A stretch of DNA of 64,000 nucleotides from contig NC_088775.1 in assembly GCF_954871325.1 (NCBI RefSeq), forward strand, positions 88,637,561-88,701,560. Reading direction: 5' to 3'. A program made the translations under genes and the position numbers. This stretch comes from Gordionus sp. m RMFG-2023. Its lineage: Eukaryota; Nematomorpha; Gordioida; Chordodea; Parachordodidae. The notes under the pieces are model-generated. The model ran no database searches. It was not told where the DNA came from and saw only the letters and a program-made list of their open reading frames with translations. Of this stretch, positions 24,129 to 37,500 are shown piece by piece; positions within the stretch are counted from its first letter, which is position 1; each line of letters opens with the position of its first letter.

Positions 24129-24334
24129 TAGTGTGGTTAAACAGCTCGTTTTGAGCCAATTTTTATCAATACTTCATGCAGAAAAATATTACGCAAGCCG
24201 GATTTTGCTCGTAGAAGGAATAGGTCTATGCATATATTATCGAAATCTCGAGGCTTAGGCAATATTTATCTGGCCAAAATATTGATTTAGCCGTTTTTAA
24301 AAAATCGGCTCAAAACCAGCCGTTTAACAACACT
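24129..24334. mobile_element. Palindromic MITE family 1, copy b (nearly full)
   Basis: About 206 bp with inverted ends: TAGTGTGGTTAAACAGCTCG on the left and the complement of CCAGCCGTTTAACAACACTA on the right. The interior contains the shared strings ATATTATCGAAATCTCGAGG and TTAGGCAATATTT. Six other copies are in the window. Non-autonomous; TA at both outer ends hints at TA-target insertion. Confidence 0.7.
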
Positions 24335-24533
24335 AACTTCAAAACCCACTAAATGTAACGATATATTATTGTTGTAATATTATATGTTTCTTATTAATTG
24401 TTAGCATAACGTCCTCATAATATGTAATATACAATAATTTGTTTGCATTAGCGTAGCCAGGATTGGATTGTCATAAGTAGGGGGGGGGGAAGGTTAGCAT
24501 TTTATATGAACACTTTATATCTTATGCCATAGG

Positions 24534-25505
24534 CGTAGCCAGGATTTTCATAAGAGGGGGGGTGGGGGATTAAAAAATTACAATTATAAGAAATTTATTT
24601 ATAAAAAGTAAGTAGACATATAGTTGATGTTACTCTATTATATAGAATTAGTTACAAAATACTAGGTAAAATTCCACTTTTACAGACATATTTGACAGTT
24701 AGAGAATATATTACAGTTAATAATTTAACAAATTTTACAAATCAATGCTCTTGATATTAAATATAGCAATAATTTGCATCAATTATTTAACGCCATCTAT
24801 TAATTTTAAGTAAAAATGATATTAAAATCTAATCTTTATATTATTTATCCCACAATGTCTTTAAAAGATATTTTTTGATGTCCTTATCAATATTTTATAG
24901 TTTTCTGTAAAATATATAATTCGCTATATTGGCAAAAATTACTTGATTGTCATTTGATAAAATTAGATATACTGTAAATCTACGACATATAATATTCTAC
25001 TGTTTGTATTGTGCTTTAATATTTTTATTTAATTTATGATTTAATTTTATGAATAGTTTTAATTATATTTTACTTTTATTAAGATAAATAAATTAAAATT
25101 ACTCACCTTATAAAAAAATTATATTTGATATATTATATTATTTAGTAATTTATGGATCTATTATTAATAATTATAATACATTTCACTTTTGTCTTAAGAC
25201 TTATCTTTGGCTTATATTCCATTTATTTAAAAACATTTTTGGTTCATTTTATATATTTATAAATTTATTTTCCTAAAAATATATAAATTATGATGAATAG
25301 TTTTATAAAAAAATATCAACTTTTACATTCTTTCTTTCAAATTATTGTTTAAGATATATGCATACATTTTTGAGGGTCAGGGAGTGGGGGGGGGAGGACT
25401 AAGGGGGTTATTTTTTATTAGCTAAAAATGATATTTACAAAAAGTGATAAATTTTTGAAGGGGGGGTGGGAATTTCCCCTTGCCCCCCTCCTTGGCTACG
25501 CCTAT
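24534..25505. mobile_element. GGCGTAGCC-TIR transposon, about 970 bp
   Basis: Left end GGCGTAGCCAGGATTTTC followed by a G-run; right end CCTCCTTGGCTACGCC, its complement. Flanks TATGCCATA and TATGTCTTA agree at 7 of 9 positions, fitting an aged 8-9 bp target duplication as in hAT elements. The interior is AT-rich with no transposase frame seen. A second left end (GCGTAGCCAGGATTGG) lies just outside, at about 24,452, so two related elements abut. Confidence 0.6.
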
Positions 25506-26149
25506 GTCTTAGGCTATGTTAAAATTATTTTCGATATTTGCATATAACAAATTTTAAAGAGTATTTCATTATAGATTTTATTTATTATATAAAAATACTT
25601 TTGCATAAATAACATTCCTTTATTTAATCATGTATTTATTTTTATTATTTAAAAATAGATTTCATAATATAGATATTTTTTAACAGATTATAATAATAAA
25701 ATTTTATTAAAAACTCTATTTAAAAGAAAAAAAATGTAATTTAAAATATTGAAATAAGGTTTTATCTATATTTGATTTAAATCACGTTCTTTATTCAATA
25801 TATTTAACAAATTAAAATTAACAGCTTTAAATTAATAATCTTAATGACATACTACTACATATAAAATTATAGTTATGTATTTATTATACAATTTTCAATA
25901 GCATTTCTTATCCAAACCCTCACTTGCCAAATGTTGATTCTTGTTAATATTAATACAATCACTCCTTATATAGCGCCACTAACAAACTAAATGCAGTTTT
26001 TAATAAGTGATTGATGTCAGATAGAAGGGGAATCAAATATCCTTATCTCAATTAATATTATCAGGCCTTTTTTGAATTTCGATGGCTTCTCTGAATTATC
26101 TTCTTTTTTATAATGATTAATAATTGTTAAAAAAAATTTATATTTTGGA

Positions 26150-27490
26150 TGTTAATGAGATGTTTGAAATTAAAGCTGTGTTGTTTAGCTAAACTGGATA
26201 GAGAAGGGTTTAAAATTCTGTAATTACAAAAGAATCTTCATAAATTTCTCTATTTAATCCTCCCAGTTTGTTAAAAAATGAATACTTTCGTTCAAGATTC
26301 ACAGGATATAAGATAAATACGTTTATTGAGGTTATTATTTTTATTAAGATTGTAATTCAGGAAATATTATTTAATTATGTTTTAGATAATCTATTCTCAA
26401 TATACAGTTCCGTAATCCCTTTAATACATGTTGAAGAAATGGCAGCAATAAATTTAGTATTGTCGGATTGTAGAATTAATATGATTCGAAATTTGGATTT
26501 TCCTACATTATTATTAAAATGCTTATTTTTCTTAAAAAAATTTTTAAAAAATTTACTAACTTTTTAATAATTTTTCTTTCAAATTTTTATTTATATTGAT
26601 ATACTTTATAAACACTTTTGAAGGGAAGGAATGAAATTTTTTTAAAGCTTATAAATGATATTTATCAGAATAAGCAAATTTCAGAATTTTCTCTTGCCCC
26701 TCCCCGATGATATATATGCCTGTGTATATTACGAAAAAGGTATTCAATAAAAATTGACGTGTTTAAATATAAAAAATATATACTTTAAAATTAATGAATC
26801 ACATATTTCAACAACCCATCATAAAAATCTCAATACTAGAGGGGAGAAAGGTAGTTTTTAAATAAACATCGTTTAACCTGATTTAGGTAAAAAATCATAA
26901 TTTGGTAAATTAAACGATTCATATTTTTCCAATAAATTTCTTAGATATATTTTAATTACAAATGCAAAAGCGTACAAAAATTTAGAAAATCAAAGAAACG
27001 GTGTTCTCAATTATAATCGATGATAATTGCCTATGGAAAAATTATATATATATATATTAGAAGCGAAAATTTATTAAGGAAGTAAATTATAATGGAAAAA
27101 AAACTAGTGTCGGTTAGAATAAATAAATATGAAAAATACTATTTGAAAATATTTTTTGAAATCATCATATTAATTTAATGCACAGTAATACAACAAAGAA
27201 TTATTTCTACATGCCGCTAGAGTAATACTGTTTTAAATGGCAAGATTAATTGGATTTTATTATTTCAAAAAAAAGCTTTCCCAAATTTTATAAACCAAAA
27301 TTCAAGGCCTTTAGTTTTTAGATTGATTTTTAACCTGAAAAAAAATAAAAGATTCTTGATTAAAATGTATCACGGATAGAAATGGCTTGACGCAGCCAAA
27401 CCATACAAAAATGCCCCAATTCATTTAAATATTTAAGGAAATTTTTAAAATTGGAGTAATTTTGCTGGTGTCTTTATGTTTTAGTTATTA
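26150..27490 (-). repeat. Dispersed repeat, third copy (inverted)
   Basis: Reverse complement of the block at 3000-4870 and 16,216-17,625, without the internal inversion seen in unit A. On the plus strand, 26,268-26,567 is open (beginning LKNEYFRSRFTGYKINTF), and the frame just before it encodes TAKLDREGFKIL-like residues shared with unit A. This looks like a decayed transposon coding part of unknown type. It lies inside globin intron 1. Confidence 0.6.
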
Positions 27491-28169
27491 AGTATCCATT
27501 ATATCTGTGTAAATAATTTTTTTTTATTATTGTGAAACTTTCATATATAAATATATTGAATCTTGAAACTGGGTGTTAAATATTAAGTAATATATAATGT
27601 GTTTTTTTTTGTTTTTTTAATAAAAAAAACTTTCATAAATATATTGTATCTCGAAATGAGGGGTTACATTAGGCAAAATAAAAACCTAAAGAACTATAAA
27701 AATTTAACGATAAATGATTTGTGGAGAGTTATTGATTTATAGGGTCCATCATCATTTAGCAATTAGCTTAAACAAACGATTAAATTTTATTAAAATGCAG
27801 TAAGACCCCTTTTTATTTATTTTAATATAAAAAATATTAAAACGGAAAATCACGCGGTCACTTCCGGTATATATATATCATGCTCGGTAGCAAAATAAAA
27901 CAACCTACTAACTTTTATGAATAAGAACCCATATTTATGCGAAAGGTTATATCTGCAATTAGGTAATAGGCCACAGGCCGCTACATGAAGTAGAAGATTT
28001 TTGTTTTGTATATAAGGAGGGTAATTTGTTCGATATTATCCAATATTTTTACTAAAAACATATTTTTTAAAAAAAATTAATAAATTTCAAGGTAACATCA
28101 TTACCCAGTTATGGAATGATTTTTTTTAAAAAATTTATTTATGATTGGCATATATTCCATTTTCGTATT

Positions 28170-28532
28170 CCTAGTCCGATCAATTGACATATAATAATAT
28201 TTAGACTGATGACGCATTCAATAAAGGTTTATTTCAATGAAAAACAGCTGGGGAGGCCATTTTGGTTACCCATATCATTATTAAAAAAATTTAAACGAGA
28301 GGCCAATTTATTTCCTATGTCTGGGCGCAAACTTTATTAAAGAATTTGCCTGATCATCGAGATAATTAAGCAAAGTTATCAATTTAATAGTAGTTTTTTT
28401 AACATGAGAATAATTACTATTATTGGTTATCCAAAATGGCGGGTCCAGCTGATTTGCATTCAACGACGCTTTCAAAGGCATCATTATGAATGCATCTTCA
28501 ATCTAAGTATTTTTATATGTCATTGAGTCCGG
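28170..28532. mobile_element. Long-TIR palindromic MITE family 2, copy 1
   Basis: Left arm CAATTGACATATAATAATAT ... ACAGCTGGGGAGGCCATTTTGG pairs with the complement of the right arm CCAAAATGGCGGGTCCAGCTG ... ATATGTCATTGAG, about 100 bases per arm. The arms carry CAGCTG E-box and AAAATGGCG motifs. Non-coding. Confidence 0.55.
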
Positions 28533-29180
28533 TTCAAATAATACACCGTTGCTATTCGCTAGTATTATAGCAGCCCTTTTTAACAACAAAAAATTATTAT
28601 TAATTTATTGATTTTATCAATTATTATTTATTTTGTTTTTTTTTAAAGCTAGAATTCATCCAAAATTTTAGAGGTGTGTTTTTCTTTTGAGAAAAGTTTG
28701 TATTATTGATTTAAGAAGAATATTTCCCAATTATTTTTAATTATTTAAATTACTTAAAATAAAAATTGTAAAATAATTTCATAGCTTGAATAATATTATT
28801 CTGGAACCAATAATATAAACGATAAAAAAAAATTTTTTGAGATTTACAAAAAAATGATAATCATTAATAAAAAAAATTATTTTACCTTCATATTCAATTG
28901 TTCATTCTTTTGAGGAATATGAAAAGGAAAATGGGATATAAAATTAATCTTCATGTATAGAAAAATTTATTATAAAAATAAGAAAATTTTGAAGATGACT
29001 ATATTTTTTGTGTTTTGATGCTAATATTTAGTGTGTGTCCAAAATTACTAAAATTTAAATTCCAAACTTTTCTAATGTAAAAATAATAAATTTCTAGTAA
29101 ATTATAAAATTTAAAAAAAAAATTTAATATAATTTGAATTCATTAAAATTTAAAAATTTTTGAAATTTTTCAAAACTTCT

Positions 29181-29320
29181 GCCTAAGCCTCGAGATTTTG
29201 TTAATATATGTCTACACCTTTGTTCCTTCTATGAGCAGTCTTGCGTAGTTTTTTTCTGGATGAAATATTGAATTAGCTGTATTTATAAATCGGCTCAAAA
29301 CGAGTCGTATAACAAAACTA
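29181..29320. mobile_element. Palindromic MITE family 1, copy c (5' truncated)
   Basis: Starts in the interior at GCCTAAGCCTCGAGATTTTG and ends with AACGAGTCGTATAACAAAACTA, a diverged family end. Confidence 0.6.
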
Positions 29321-29990
29321 ATTGACACTATTGTATATATAAAACAACCTTTAAAATAAATGTTTATATAAAATTCATAAAAAAATAAATAAGAATTTAA
29401 ATATTTACATCAAATTCTATGAAAAAAATAAAATAAATAAAGAAAATAAAATATAATATAATGCCATGAAAAAAATAATAATAATAAATCAAAAATAAAA
29501 GTTATCTTTTGAGCAATCAAAAGAATCCAAAATGAATTTCAAACAATTGAAAGATTGTAGTTGGATCTAAAACAAAATTTCATGGAAACGAGGAAGATTT
29601 GAGTTAATGAAGGGTTATATATCAAAATATCTTGTTTTATATTTTAATTTCTATATCTAAAAAAAATGAATTATTATGCAAAAACAAAAAACAATAAATA
29701 ATAAAAAATATTATTAAAAAAATAGTATATTTGAGAGAACTTGGGATGGTACATGAATTAAAGATTATTAATTATATTATATTCTTCTAAAAATATATGT
29801 ATTATAATATGATTAATAAATTTTGGGCTCAAAATTTGACTCGAGCCAACACCTGAGCAGGCTTGAGTCTGAGTCAATTTTTACTACTATGGCTAGAAGT
29901 TCAGAGCCGTAAAGAGTCGGCTTTTTAACAACAATTTCCCATCCCCCACCCCCCACCATTATATCAATTTTCCAATTTTTCATAAATACT

Positions 29991-30141
29991 TAGTGTTGTT
30001 AAATGACTCAATTTGAGCCGATTTTTTAAAACGGCTAACTCAATATTTTATCCAGAAAAACATTATGCTCATAGATGACACATAGGATTGAACATCTATT
30101 GACGAAATCTCGACGGTTAGACAATATTTTCCTGGTTATAA
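29991..30141. mobile_element. Palindromic MITE family 1, copy d (3' truncated)
   Basis: Starts TTAGTGTTGTTAAATGACTC and continues through AACGGCTAACTCAATATTTT and GAAATCTCGACGGTTAGAC, then loses similarity. Confidence 0.6.
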
Positions 30142-30367
30142 TTTTAAGTTTATACTATACGTTTTTACAAGAAACATCAATAATTTGCGGGAAAAAATAA
30201 ATTCAATTCTATATATAATTTTGAGATAAAAAATAGGGTAGAGATTATGAAAACATAATATATATATTTTTTTTTAAAAAGAGAAAAATAAAAAACATTC
30301 TTCATCCGACATAAATTGTATTATTAATGAGGTTTTGATTTTATTTTCGCAGCGGGAACTAAGTGTT

Positions 30368-30641
30368 CAGTGGCGTAGCTAGGAATTTTCCTTAGAGGGG
30401 GGTCCATACATAAATTTAGTAGATTATTCTCAATGACTTTATAATAATACTATCCAGAATAATTTCAAATAGTAATATAATATCCTTCCACGAACATCAA
30501 AACCAGAAAAATATAAATATTATTGGTATTTATTTGATATAAAGTCACCACTTATAAGTCTTTTGAACGTATATTCTAAAAATAAATTTTTGCTCTGGGA
30601 GGGGTCCAAACCCGAAAACCACCCCCGTAGCTACGTCACTG
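30368..30641. mobile_element. Non-autonomous hAT-type MITE, 274 bp
   Basis: TIRs CAGTGGCGTAGCTAGGAATT and, complemented, CAGTGACGTAGCTACGG. An 8-bp target duplication flanks it: TAAGTGTT on the left, TAAGTGTA on the right (7 of 8). The 8-bp duplication and CAGTGGCG end are typical of hAT elements. The interior has G-rich and C-rich arms and no coding frame. It lies inside globin intron 1. Confidence 0.75.
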
Positions 30642-32262
30642 TAAGTGTAGTTAAATTACCTAACTTTGACTCTCTCTTTTGTGGCTTAGTCTCAAGCTTT
30701 TAGCCTAAAAAAATTGAATTAAGCCTCTAAGGTTTGAGTCTCAACTTGAAGATTGATTCGAGTATTTTTGGATATAAACATGGGCCACACTGTTTTTACA
30801 GTTAACTTAAGTTGAGTGGTGGTTTAACAACATTAGCTGGGAACCAAACAAAATTATAGGAATGCTTGAAATGTATAAAGATTAAATCCCCTTTACCGAA
30901 GATTTTTTTAAAGAAAAATATATATATTTTATAAGTTTGAAGTTTTTATCGTGTTTTGCAAAATTCTACAATTTAAAAAAATAATAATTGTTTTTTTCAT
31001 GATTTTATAACTCATTTTTACACTTATTTTCAAGCAATCTCTTAGCTTAAGTTTATACAAATTGAAATTTGTCTTAGGTCATAGATTTGGCTACGATAAA
31101 ATCCAACCTAGGCATGCATGTATTCAAAATAAACTCTCGGCCTATTTATTAAAAAAGCTCCGATCCACAATATATTAGAAAAACCTTACAGTGAACAAGA
31201 TAATCCCTTAGGTTATGAGTAAATCTCTCAATCTGGAATATATATTTGACTTCTCTCATAAAATGCTAAGAGAATAATACACTTCCTCAAGCAAAAACAA
31301 AAAAAAATTATTGAATAACTTAATTTTTTATCCTAGTGCCCCATCTAGGAAATATCTGATCACAATGTTGCTTATTTTTTGGGGTTCCTAATATAAAGAG
31401 AAGAATCTTACTAGTAGTGAATTCAATAAAGTATGTGATATAATTCAAGAATTATCCATTTTACAAGGTGGTGATGACCAAATAATTTTAAGGGATATAA
31501 TTAATTTCAGAAGCAAAAAAAGGCATATTAAATAGCAAATTATGTGGAAAGCAGTAATTTCCATAAGTGACAATCACTTCCGACCTCAGGCAAATGAATT
31601 AAACTTTGCTCACCATGCCCATTATGAGACTTTCTAGTTTTTCTTCTTCTTTAGAAAGAAATAGGTCGATTTGGGTTAATATTCTTATGAAAAGAGAAAT
31701 CGATTGAAGATCTCCACATCAGGAAAATTGATTTTAAAAAATACTAAAGAAAATGATAACATTGAATATGAATCAGATTTGCTACAGAGAATAAAAAAAT
31801 TAATATTATTGATTCATTAACTCTATTATATTCAAAATAGAGTTAATATTGACTTTAAAAAGAACATATATTTGAATTTGATCAAATTTGCCCTGTCAAA
31901 TATCGGCCAATTAATCGTAACGTATTTGACTGGTCAAATGCACAACCCAGAATAAAAATAAGTTTACTTGGGTATAATATTAAAAAAATTATTAAAATTG
32001 TGGTAATAGTCTCTTCAAAATAAAAGCACTGTCTTAACCGTTAATTTTGATAAATCAATTAGTTAATCAACTTGCACATCCGAAATTTCTTTAAAAACAA
32101 AATATAAATGCAACAACTCGAAATAAAAGGTCCATTTCAAATTTTTTGAAATTAAACCTAGGTTTTTACTTTAAAAAAAAAAATTTGCCTCGATTGCGAC
32201 GTTCATTAGTACAAAATTATGTAAAGCATACTAATTGAATGAGAAAATATATATAAATATAC

Positions 32263-32534
32263 TTGGTAAACATCTTGACCCCCGCTATGTCCATATTCCT
32301 GGAGATGCCTTTCCAGGATTTATTTAGTAAAAATATTTCTCTCCTGTTCAATGGTAACCTGGGATCTAAGATACCAGTTGAAGAATCTTGGTTACTAACA
32401 TTGTCATTGATATTCTGTTTAGGACTTAATAAGTCGTCGTGACTAATTATGGATTTCTTATCTAGGAGAGCTTTTTTGTCCCTTGGAGTATCCAAATTAG
32501 AGACGCGAGTCATTTTTTCTACAGAGCATCCCAT
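32263..32534 (-). CDS. Membrane-type globin (globin X-like), exon 1
   Basis: First coding exon, 90 codons plus two bases, on the minus strand. Two in-frame ATGs are present (32,540 and 32,534); the second has A at -3 and G at +4 and gives MGCS, a typical N-myristoylation plus palmitoylation signal seen in globin X-type proteins, so it is preferred. A polar 57-residue extension precedes the globin fold, which begins DPRLPLNRREIFLLNKSW with the A-helix tryptophan, then GVKMFT. The exon ends AA|GTATAT, a phase-2 donor corresponding to the classic B12.2 globin intron. Globins of this type bind heme and are thought to act in redox or signalling at membranes rather than bulk oxygen transport. This is exon 1 of the gene whose exon 2 lies at 22,733-22,976. 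Confidence 0.85.
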
Positions 32535-32540
32535 ATTCAT

Positions 32541-33016
32541 ATAACAAGTCAGAAATTACTTATGGTTATAAAGAAAAAAAGAGATTAAGAGGGATATTGT
32601 AGCTTCCTATTTTGGGTTGTCAAATTTAACAATTTTTATAGGTAAATGAGTAGGTGGGAGTTCTACATTAGAAATTTTTCAGAATGATCCAGGAAATTCT
32701 ATACTATTTTCTATACTTGGTGGTGGCAGGTAATTTAGTATTTTTACATTTATTCAATTATATTTTTCTGTGTGATGAAGTTATATATATATATATACAT
32801 TATAATAAACTCGTAAAATGAAAATATATATTTTTTTTAATTTGAAAATCGATTCTATATATTAATATAAACATAAAAATATTTTATAATAAAATACCTC
32901 CAATTTTTTTTTTATTTGTATTAATTATATAATAATTTTTATTTTAAAAAATATTTTCTTTTTTAACCTTTATTTATAAGATTAAGCTAAATTAACCTTT
33001 GTGAAATTAGTTTAGG
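32541..33016 (-). promoter_or_regulatory. Upstream region of the globin gene
   Basis: About 475 bp between the globin start and the GGAA microsatellite. Likely 5' UTR and promoter by position. AT-rich; a TATATATATATATACATTATA stretch near 32,788 could hold a TATA element but is too low in complexity to be convincing. Confidence 0.3.
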
Positions 33017-33371
33017 AAGAAAGGAAGGAAGGAAGGAAGGAAGGAAGGAAGGAATGAAGGAAGGAAGGAAGGAAGGAAGGAAGGAAGGAAGGAAGGAAGG
33101 AAGGAAGGAAGGAAGGAAGGAAGGAAGGAAGGAAGGAAGGAAGGAAGGAAGGAAGGAAGGAAGGAAGGAAGGAAGGAAGGAAGGAAGGAAGGAAGGAAGG
33201 AAGGAAGGAAGGAAGGAAGGAAGGAAGGAAGGAAGGAAGGAAGGAAGGAAGGAAGGAAGGAAGGAAGGAAGGAAGGAAGGAAGGAAGGAAGGAAGGAAGG
33301 AAGGAAGGAAGGAAGGAAGGAAGGAAGGAAGGAAGGAAGGAAGGAAGGAAGGAAGGAAGGAAGGAAGGAAG
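33017..33371. repeat. (GGAA)n microsatellite, about 355 bp
   Basis: Near-perfect array of GGAA units, with one interruption (GGAATGAAGG) near the left end. It reads as an open frame of alternating KEGR only because the repeat lacks stops; that is not a gene. Confidence 0.95.
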
Positions 33372-34555
<1,184 letters not shown>

Positions 34556-34563
34556 AGCTCACT

Positions 34564-37500
34564 CAGTGGCCCCTACACTTTTAGAGCGATGAAAACAGAA
34601 TACCCCCCTAATAGTACCCCCGCCCCTTCGAAAAAATGGTTAATTATTTTTTGACACCCATAAATTTCAAAAATAATTTTTATCGCATCTTTAATATATA
34701 ATATAAATAAAATGTAAAATAAGATATACCTTAAAAATATTATTTATAAATTAATAATTTAGACAAATTAGGGGAATAGAAAGTGAAAGAATTTATAATT
34801 TCATCAATATTTAATTGTTTAAATAAATATTTTCCCATTGATAAAATGTTTAACTTATTTAGAAATGGATCTATCATGGTACTACGAAGTCTTGTTTTAA
34901 TTAATTTAATTTATTCATGATCCTTTTGCAGTACATGAGGTAGTAGGAATGGTTAATAATTATTTATATAACATTGTTAAATTAGGGAAAGCAGAAAAAT
35001 TTTAAGGTAAACGATAAGGTAAAATAAACGAATAGTTTTTCCAATCTGAACCATAAGTCTCAGAATTATCACCATCATAGAAGCTTAATAATGTATAAGT
35101 AGAGATATTTAAATTAGATAAATTTACAATTCTCAGAATCTGACAAATCTATTCTTTAACCCCTAGGTCACTGTAATAAATACATCTCCCGTTTTAGCCA
35201 TCTTATTATATGATAAGTACAAACAATTAAATAATTAATAAAAAAATTACTTTGCCATTCGTTCAATTTTGAGAAATATTCTTAAAAGCTACTTCAAGGT
35301 TTTCTTCATATCGTTAAAATTAAGGGCATTATGTCTTTTTCTAATATGGTCTGTCCATTTATCATCTTTTATATTATGGCACATGCAATTATTAATTAAG
35401 CATTTGTATTTTTTTTGGTTAATATTTTTGGGCATATTTTGAAATTGGAAAAATATTATGACAAGAAATCTAGAAATACAACCTAATTTGCTAAACATAG
35501 ACTATAAATTTATTAAAATGTAATAAGACTCCCCACTTATTATTTAACTTAATATGTATTAACGGAATCACGAGGTCGAGTCTGATATCAAAAACCTGAA
35601 ATCATATGGTTATGGACAGGTGTATTAAAACAATAAAAGAATTTAAATTTAAAAAAAAAAATTTTTTTAAAGATACACCTAATTTTTAGAAGCAGTTGCT
35701 TCGTACCCAGGGTTGCCAGGTCAAAATTTTCAAATTGCGTGAGAAATTTGGTATTATGCGGGAGAAATATAAGAATTACGGTAGAAATATAAAAATTGCT
35801 AAAAAAAATTTTGCGAGCCATAAATACAAAGTCGGTAACTATTTTTCAAAATAAAATAGCATCTTGATTTATTAAAATATATTAATTTATAAAAAAAAAA
35901 TAAATGATCTTTTTTAAATATAAAAGAATGTAAACAAGATAAAATTATATAAAAAAAGCGATTTTAATTTTACAATTAATATTTTATGCGAATGTCCCGC
36001 GCAATTGGAAATCTACCGTGTGTGAGTATAACATTATAGGGATAGGGTCTTAATTATCACTTATCACTTTAAATACATAATAAGGTACTCCAACAATAAG
36101 ATATAATACAGATGAAACTACAGTTGCGGCAATTGTAATCACTCTTGTAATACAACATTCACAGAGATATTTATCATCACAATGTTGGTAGAATCTTTTT
36201 CCCATAATATTTAACGACTCTAATATAAATGAAAACCATACGTGTAGAACAAAAATGAGCTAGGCTATCATCAATGTTTTAGGACCTAAATCCAGGAGGT
36301 CAATTCTTGACGATTTGAAAAATGGGCATACATATGCAATTCTAACAGATGCATTGCTATTTCAACAAAATTAAAGTCGTTTCAATAAAACCATTAAATT
36401 TTTTCCTTATAAATAGTGATAAATCCAAAGACATAGCTAACCATATAATGGTAAATATAGCAGATTCAAGATTAACAAAAAATTTCATGTCAGCTTTCTG
36501 ATCTGATAATGCCTCAGTGAATTTGGTAAAAACAGAGTGTATTTACAGAATTGAGTTAGCACAATGTTGGTTGCGATATGTTCATAATACCCGCCATCGG
36601 AATTTTAAAATTTTATAAACCTTTAAAACATATTTCTTAAATAGAGATTATAAAAGCTGTCCTAATATTTTCAAAATTATTTTCAATAATGAATGGCAGA
36701 GGTATATTTAGGAGATTTCACATGTAGGAAATCTACTACATGCTGTTAATGTGTAGTTGCTAACAGAAGAATCTTAACAAAGATTCACAAAATTATGCTG
36801 CAGATGTGTTCATCTTTACAGTTAAAAATTGACAATAAATTTTCTGGCGCCTTGCTAAAACTTAATTATATTTTATTTGAGATTTAAATAATAGAACTAA
36901 ATGTTTACCGTCGATATTGAGATATTTATAAATTCCTGGCATGACATATTATATATTTGTTTAATCAATAGCTCGGCCTATAATGTTTTTTGCCAGGCAC
37001 ATTAGAATGAAGTAAGGAGAAGATATACTCGCATATTTTTTTCAAGATGGGGATTTATCGTTATTACGAAAAAATTCTACCCATTACTCCTCTGCTTTTA
37101 GAGCATCAAACTTTAAGTATTTTGGCGAATCATAAAAAATGGAGAGAATTACCATCTCCTTAAACAAGAAATCAATGTCTTTCGGTATTTTTAATATATT
37201 TATTAATTATAAAAACCATCAAGTGATGGTTTCTGTTCCAAGGTCATAATATTTATGCATTCGTAAATAGTTATTAAAATCAAATTTTGATTATAAATAT
37301 TCTAAAATTGTCTTAATAAAAATATCTGCTTCATTTAAAAATGTATTTACTAGAGTATTATTTGAACATTTTAATATAATATTTTTAGCAATAGCTCCAT
37401 AAAATTTATTATCAATTTTTAACTGTTGAGATGAAGAGAGCTGTAGCATGATTTTGTGAATCTTTTTTAATAAAGAATAATCTGATTGCAACTAAATATT

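Larger units (their letters stand above)
22977..32262 (-). other. Globin intron 1 (about 9.3 kb)
   Basis: Interval between the two globin exons, spliced in phase 2. It is filled with AT-rich sequence and mobile elements: copies of the palindromic MITE at 24,129, 29,181 and 29,991, GGCGTAGCC-type elements at 24,534 and 30,368, the dispersed repeat at 26,150-27,490, and a long-TIR MITE at 28,170-28,532. No other coding exon was recognised. Just upstream of exon 2 (23,100-23,120, minus strand) is a short open stretch MPSSELISLDSSDLNE, not supported as an exon. Confidence 0.7.
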
